Assembly (NCBI GenBank): GCA_009701715.1
Contig: WLJO01000022.1
Location: 1 to 41,140, forward strand
DNA length: 41,140 bases
Source: Actinomycetota bacterium
Lineage (GTDB): Bacteria > Actinomycetota > Acidimicrobiia > Acidimicrobiales > Ilumatobacteraceae
Direction: 5' to 3'
In this document: positions 39,750 through 41,140 of the stretch, piece by piece
Numbering within the stretch: the first letter of the stretch is position 1
How the letters are laid out: each line of letters starts with the position of its first letter
Translations under genes and position numbers: made by a program
Notes under the pieces: model-generated
Databases searched by the model: none
Told to the model about the DNA's origin: nothing
What the model saw: only the letters and a program-made list of their open reading frames with translations

Positions 39750-40472
39750 GTGTGGCCGCACTCCTTGGTGATCGGTGTGCACGGGTCGGCCGTCACGATC
39801 GGCACCGATGACCCCGGTCTGGTGGGCTTCCTCGAACCTTGGCGGATTGACGAGCCCACGAGCATCGTGGACTTCGGTCTCGAGACCGCGCCGGCCCAGC
39901 CGACGGAGCGCTCAGCGCCCCGGATCCTGCCCAGTCTCAAGCACGGTTCGGAGCCGATTGCCCGCGTCGAGGACGCGGCATTCCTGCGGGATGCGCTGTT
40001 ACGCATGGTTGTTGCGGCGACCTCTCCGGTGCCGAGGGGACTCCTCAGGGTGAACGGCACCGTGCTCGAGAGCAGCGGGGTCGGTCACCTGGTCCCCGAG
40101 CCCAACCTACGGACGGTGTCCCATCGGGCCCTTGGCCGTCGGGGGATCACGGTCCACGTGGGCCAGACGGTGCTCGTGGACGTCGAGACCCGCGAGGTGG
40201 TGCTCGACGTGCCGCTCGGCATCGATACCCCGGGCCGTCGGCTTGCACTCGCGTCCTGGTGGATGAACCATCGGGAACCGGCCATCCCCACCACCCCCAC
40301 CGAGGACGTTGCCCGCCTGCTCGGCAACGTTGTGATTGACGCCGAACTTGTTGCCGAGCAGGCTTCGTTGTGCTCACTTGCAGCGCGGCTGGTTACGTCG
40401 ATGCGCCCTCGCTACGTCGCCTTCGGTCGGCAGTCCCTTGAAAACGAACTCACCGCCCTGTTCGGGCGGTGA
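39750..40472 (+). CDS. HprK-like protein without a Walker A loop
   Basis: 240 residues. Its opening (SLVIGVHGSAVTIGTDDPGL) resembles the beginning of protein A (PLRVTVGATDPGII), and the central LLRVNGTVLESSGVGHLV stands where the HLHAAGV strand and P-loop would be, but no GxxGxGK sequence exists. The later HVGQTVLVDVETREVVLDVP fits the strand pairs that follow a P-loop core. It looks like a degenerate paralogue that may have a structural role with the two kinases. The start GTG 39750 is 18 nt after the PqqD-like stop. The C-terminal codons form half of a terminator hairpin. The family link is tentative. Confidence 0.5.
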   Translation: MWPHSLVIGVHGSAVTIGTDDPGLVGFLEPWRIDEPTSIVDFGLETAPAQPTERSAPRILPSLKHGSEPIARVEDAAFLRDALLRMVVAATSPVPRGLLRVNGTVLESSGVGHLVPEPNLRTVSHRALGRRGITVHVGQTVLVDVETREVVLDVPLGIDTPGRRLALASWWMNHREPAIPTTPTEDVARLLGNVVIDAELVAEQASLCSLAARLVTSMRPRYVAFGRQSLENELTALFGR

Positions 40473-40475
40473 GTT
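40447..40475. terminator. Perfect hairpin terminator closing the HprK-PqqD set
   Basis: A 12-bp perfect stem (40447-40458 with 40464-40475) and a TGTTC loop. It overlaps the last eight codons and the stop of the upstream gene and lies 35 nt before the end of the convergent gene at 40510, so it may serve both. Confidence 0.8.
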
Positions 40476-40509
40476 GAACGATCGGTTGGGGCGGCGGTTG
40501 CCGCTCCTG

Positions 40510-41140
40510 CTACTTGCAGCGAACCCGGAACAAGATGCCTAACTTGCAGCGGTCGTTCTCCCCACCACCGGTGCGACCGGTGTGGTAGTAGACGGTGCCG
40601 GTGAAGTGGTCGCCGCCGGTGCAACCACCGGGCGCTACTGCCGTGCCGCCGCCCGTGCCGATCGGAGTGTCCGAGGAACCCTGTGCCCAGGTGGTGGGTG
40701 CAGCGGTCTCGTTGGTCGGGTCGCAGGGCGCCTTGCTCTGCGGGTTGCAGACCACGTGCTCCACGACGATCTCGCAGTTGCTGTCCTGTGACGTGATGGC
40801 CACTCCACCACCGTGGTAGTAGTACGCCTCAACCGTGTTCTTGCCCTCGGACCCCGGGATGTTGTTCGGGTTGCCGGCGAACACGACACCGCGGTTGGTG
40901 CCGTCAACCTTCACATTGATGTTCATCGTCTGGCCGGCACCGGAGTCTGTCTTTGCGACCACTCCGTCAACCGTGTTCACGACGTCGGCGTGCCACTTGC
41001 CAACCTTGCCGTTTTGGTTCGGCGAGAACCATACGCAGCACGTGCTGCTCTGCACGCGGTAACTGTCGAAGCCCGCTGCGGCGTACGCCGGGATGGACTT
41101 CATCATCGGCACCGTGTACACCACTGCTCCGGCGGCCGCA
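40510..41140 (-). CDS. Cys-containing, probably exported protein, 5' end outside the window
   Basis: About 210 residues are present; the frame is open through the right edge, so the true start lies beyond. The first visible residues (AAAGAVVYTVPMMKSIPAYA) look like the end of a signal or membrane segment. The rest is Gly-, Asn- and Thr-rich with eight or more Cys (STCCVWFSPN, SNCEIVVEHVVCNP, APCDPTN, GGCTGGDHF, DRCKLGILFRVRCK), suggesting disulfide bonds outside the cell. I do not recognise the family. It may relate to the HprK-PqqD genes or may only be a neighbour on the other side of the terminator. Confidence 0.6.
   Translation of the reverse strand, partial: AAAGAVVYTVPMMKSIPAYAAAGFDSYRVQSSTCCVWFSPNQNGKVGKWHADVVNTVDGVVAKTDSGAGQTMNINVKVDGTNRGVVFAGNPNNIPGSEGKNTVEAYYYHGGGVAITSQDSNCEIVVEHVVCNPQSKAPCDPTNETAAPTTWAQGSSDTPIGTGGGTAVAPGGCTGGDHFTGTVYYHTGRTGGGENDRCKLGILFRVRCK

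Noticed and set aside
1-41140. tRNA or rRNA genes
   Set aside because: I saw no cloverleaf with the conserved T-loop or rRNA core sequence on either strand.

Overview
The window is high-GC DNA from an actinobacterium. Evidence: fatty-acid/acyl-CoA genes, GTG and TTG starts, many coding starts sitting 6-8 nt behind a TAnnnT-like hexamer with no Shine-Dalgarno sequence (leaderless style), and a probable 6C-type small RNA, a class known from Actinobacteria. The gene mix (acyl-CoA dehydrogenase, crotonases, split metabolic operons, a sulfotransferase next to a rhamnose polysaccharide locus) would suit an aquatic Acidimicrobiia-like organism, but that lineage call is an inference.

Region 1 (1-9086) is metabolic: an aldo/keto reductase (cut by the window edge), an EamA transporter, an acyl-CoA dehydrogenase, a HAD hydrolase, an enoyl-CoA hydratase, a PIG3-type quinone oxidoreductase, citrate synthase, an acyl-CoA carboxylase carboxyltransferase and a LysR regulator. 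A strong symmetric terminator separates the convergent oxidoreductase and citrate synthase genes.

Region 2 (9087-31490) is a cell-surface polysaccharide locus. It opens with a three-hairpin small RNA (about 9157-9276). Then come an RgpF-like protein and a sulfotransferase. Next is a low-GC two-gene glycosyltransferase cassette lying between two decayed IS3-family copies in opposite orientation. After it is a translationally coupled minus-strand run: MoxR ATPase, DUF58 protein, proline-rich-linker membrane protein, DUF1972-type glycosyltransferase. Behind that are a Wzm/Wzt-like ABC exporter, a DUF4012 membrane protein, a small secreted protein, a second RgpF-like protein, a polyprenyl-phosphate sugar-1-phosphate transferase, and a complete dTDP-L-rhamnose operon (rmlA-rmlC-rmlB-rmlD). 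Together these can make activated rhamnose, start a lipid-linked glycan, extend and possibly sulfate it, and export it.

Region 3 (31521-36811) returns to metabolism: a nitroreductase, aconitase with a divergent GntR/HutC regulator and a nested palindromic operator between them, a crotonase, and a second nitroreductase.

Region 4 (36845-40475) is the least familiar part. Two divergent proteins join an HPr-kinase-like P-loop domain to a PqqD-like C-terminal module. They are followed by a stand-alone PqqD-like protein and a fourth protein that resembles the kinase scaffold but lacks the Walker A loop. A perfect hairpin terminator ends the set. A cysteine-containing, probably exported protein of unknown function runs off the right edge.
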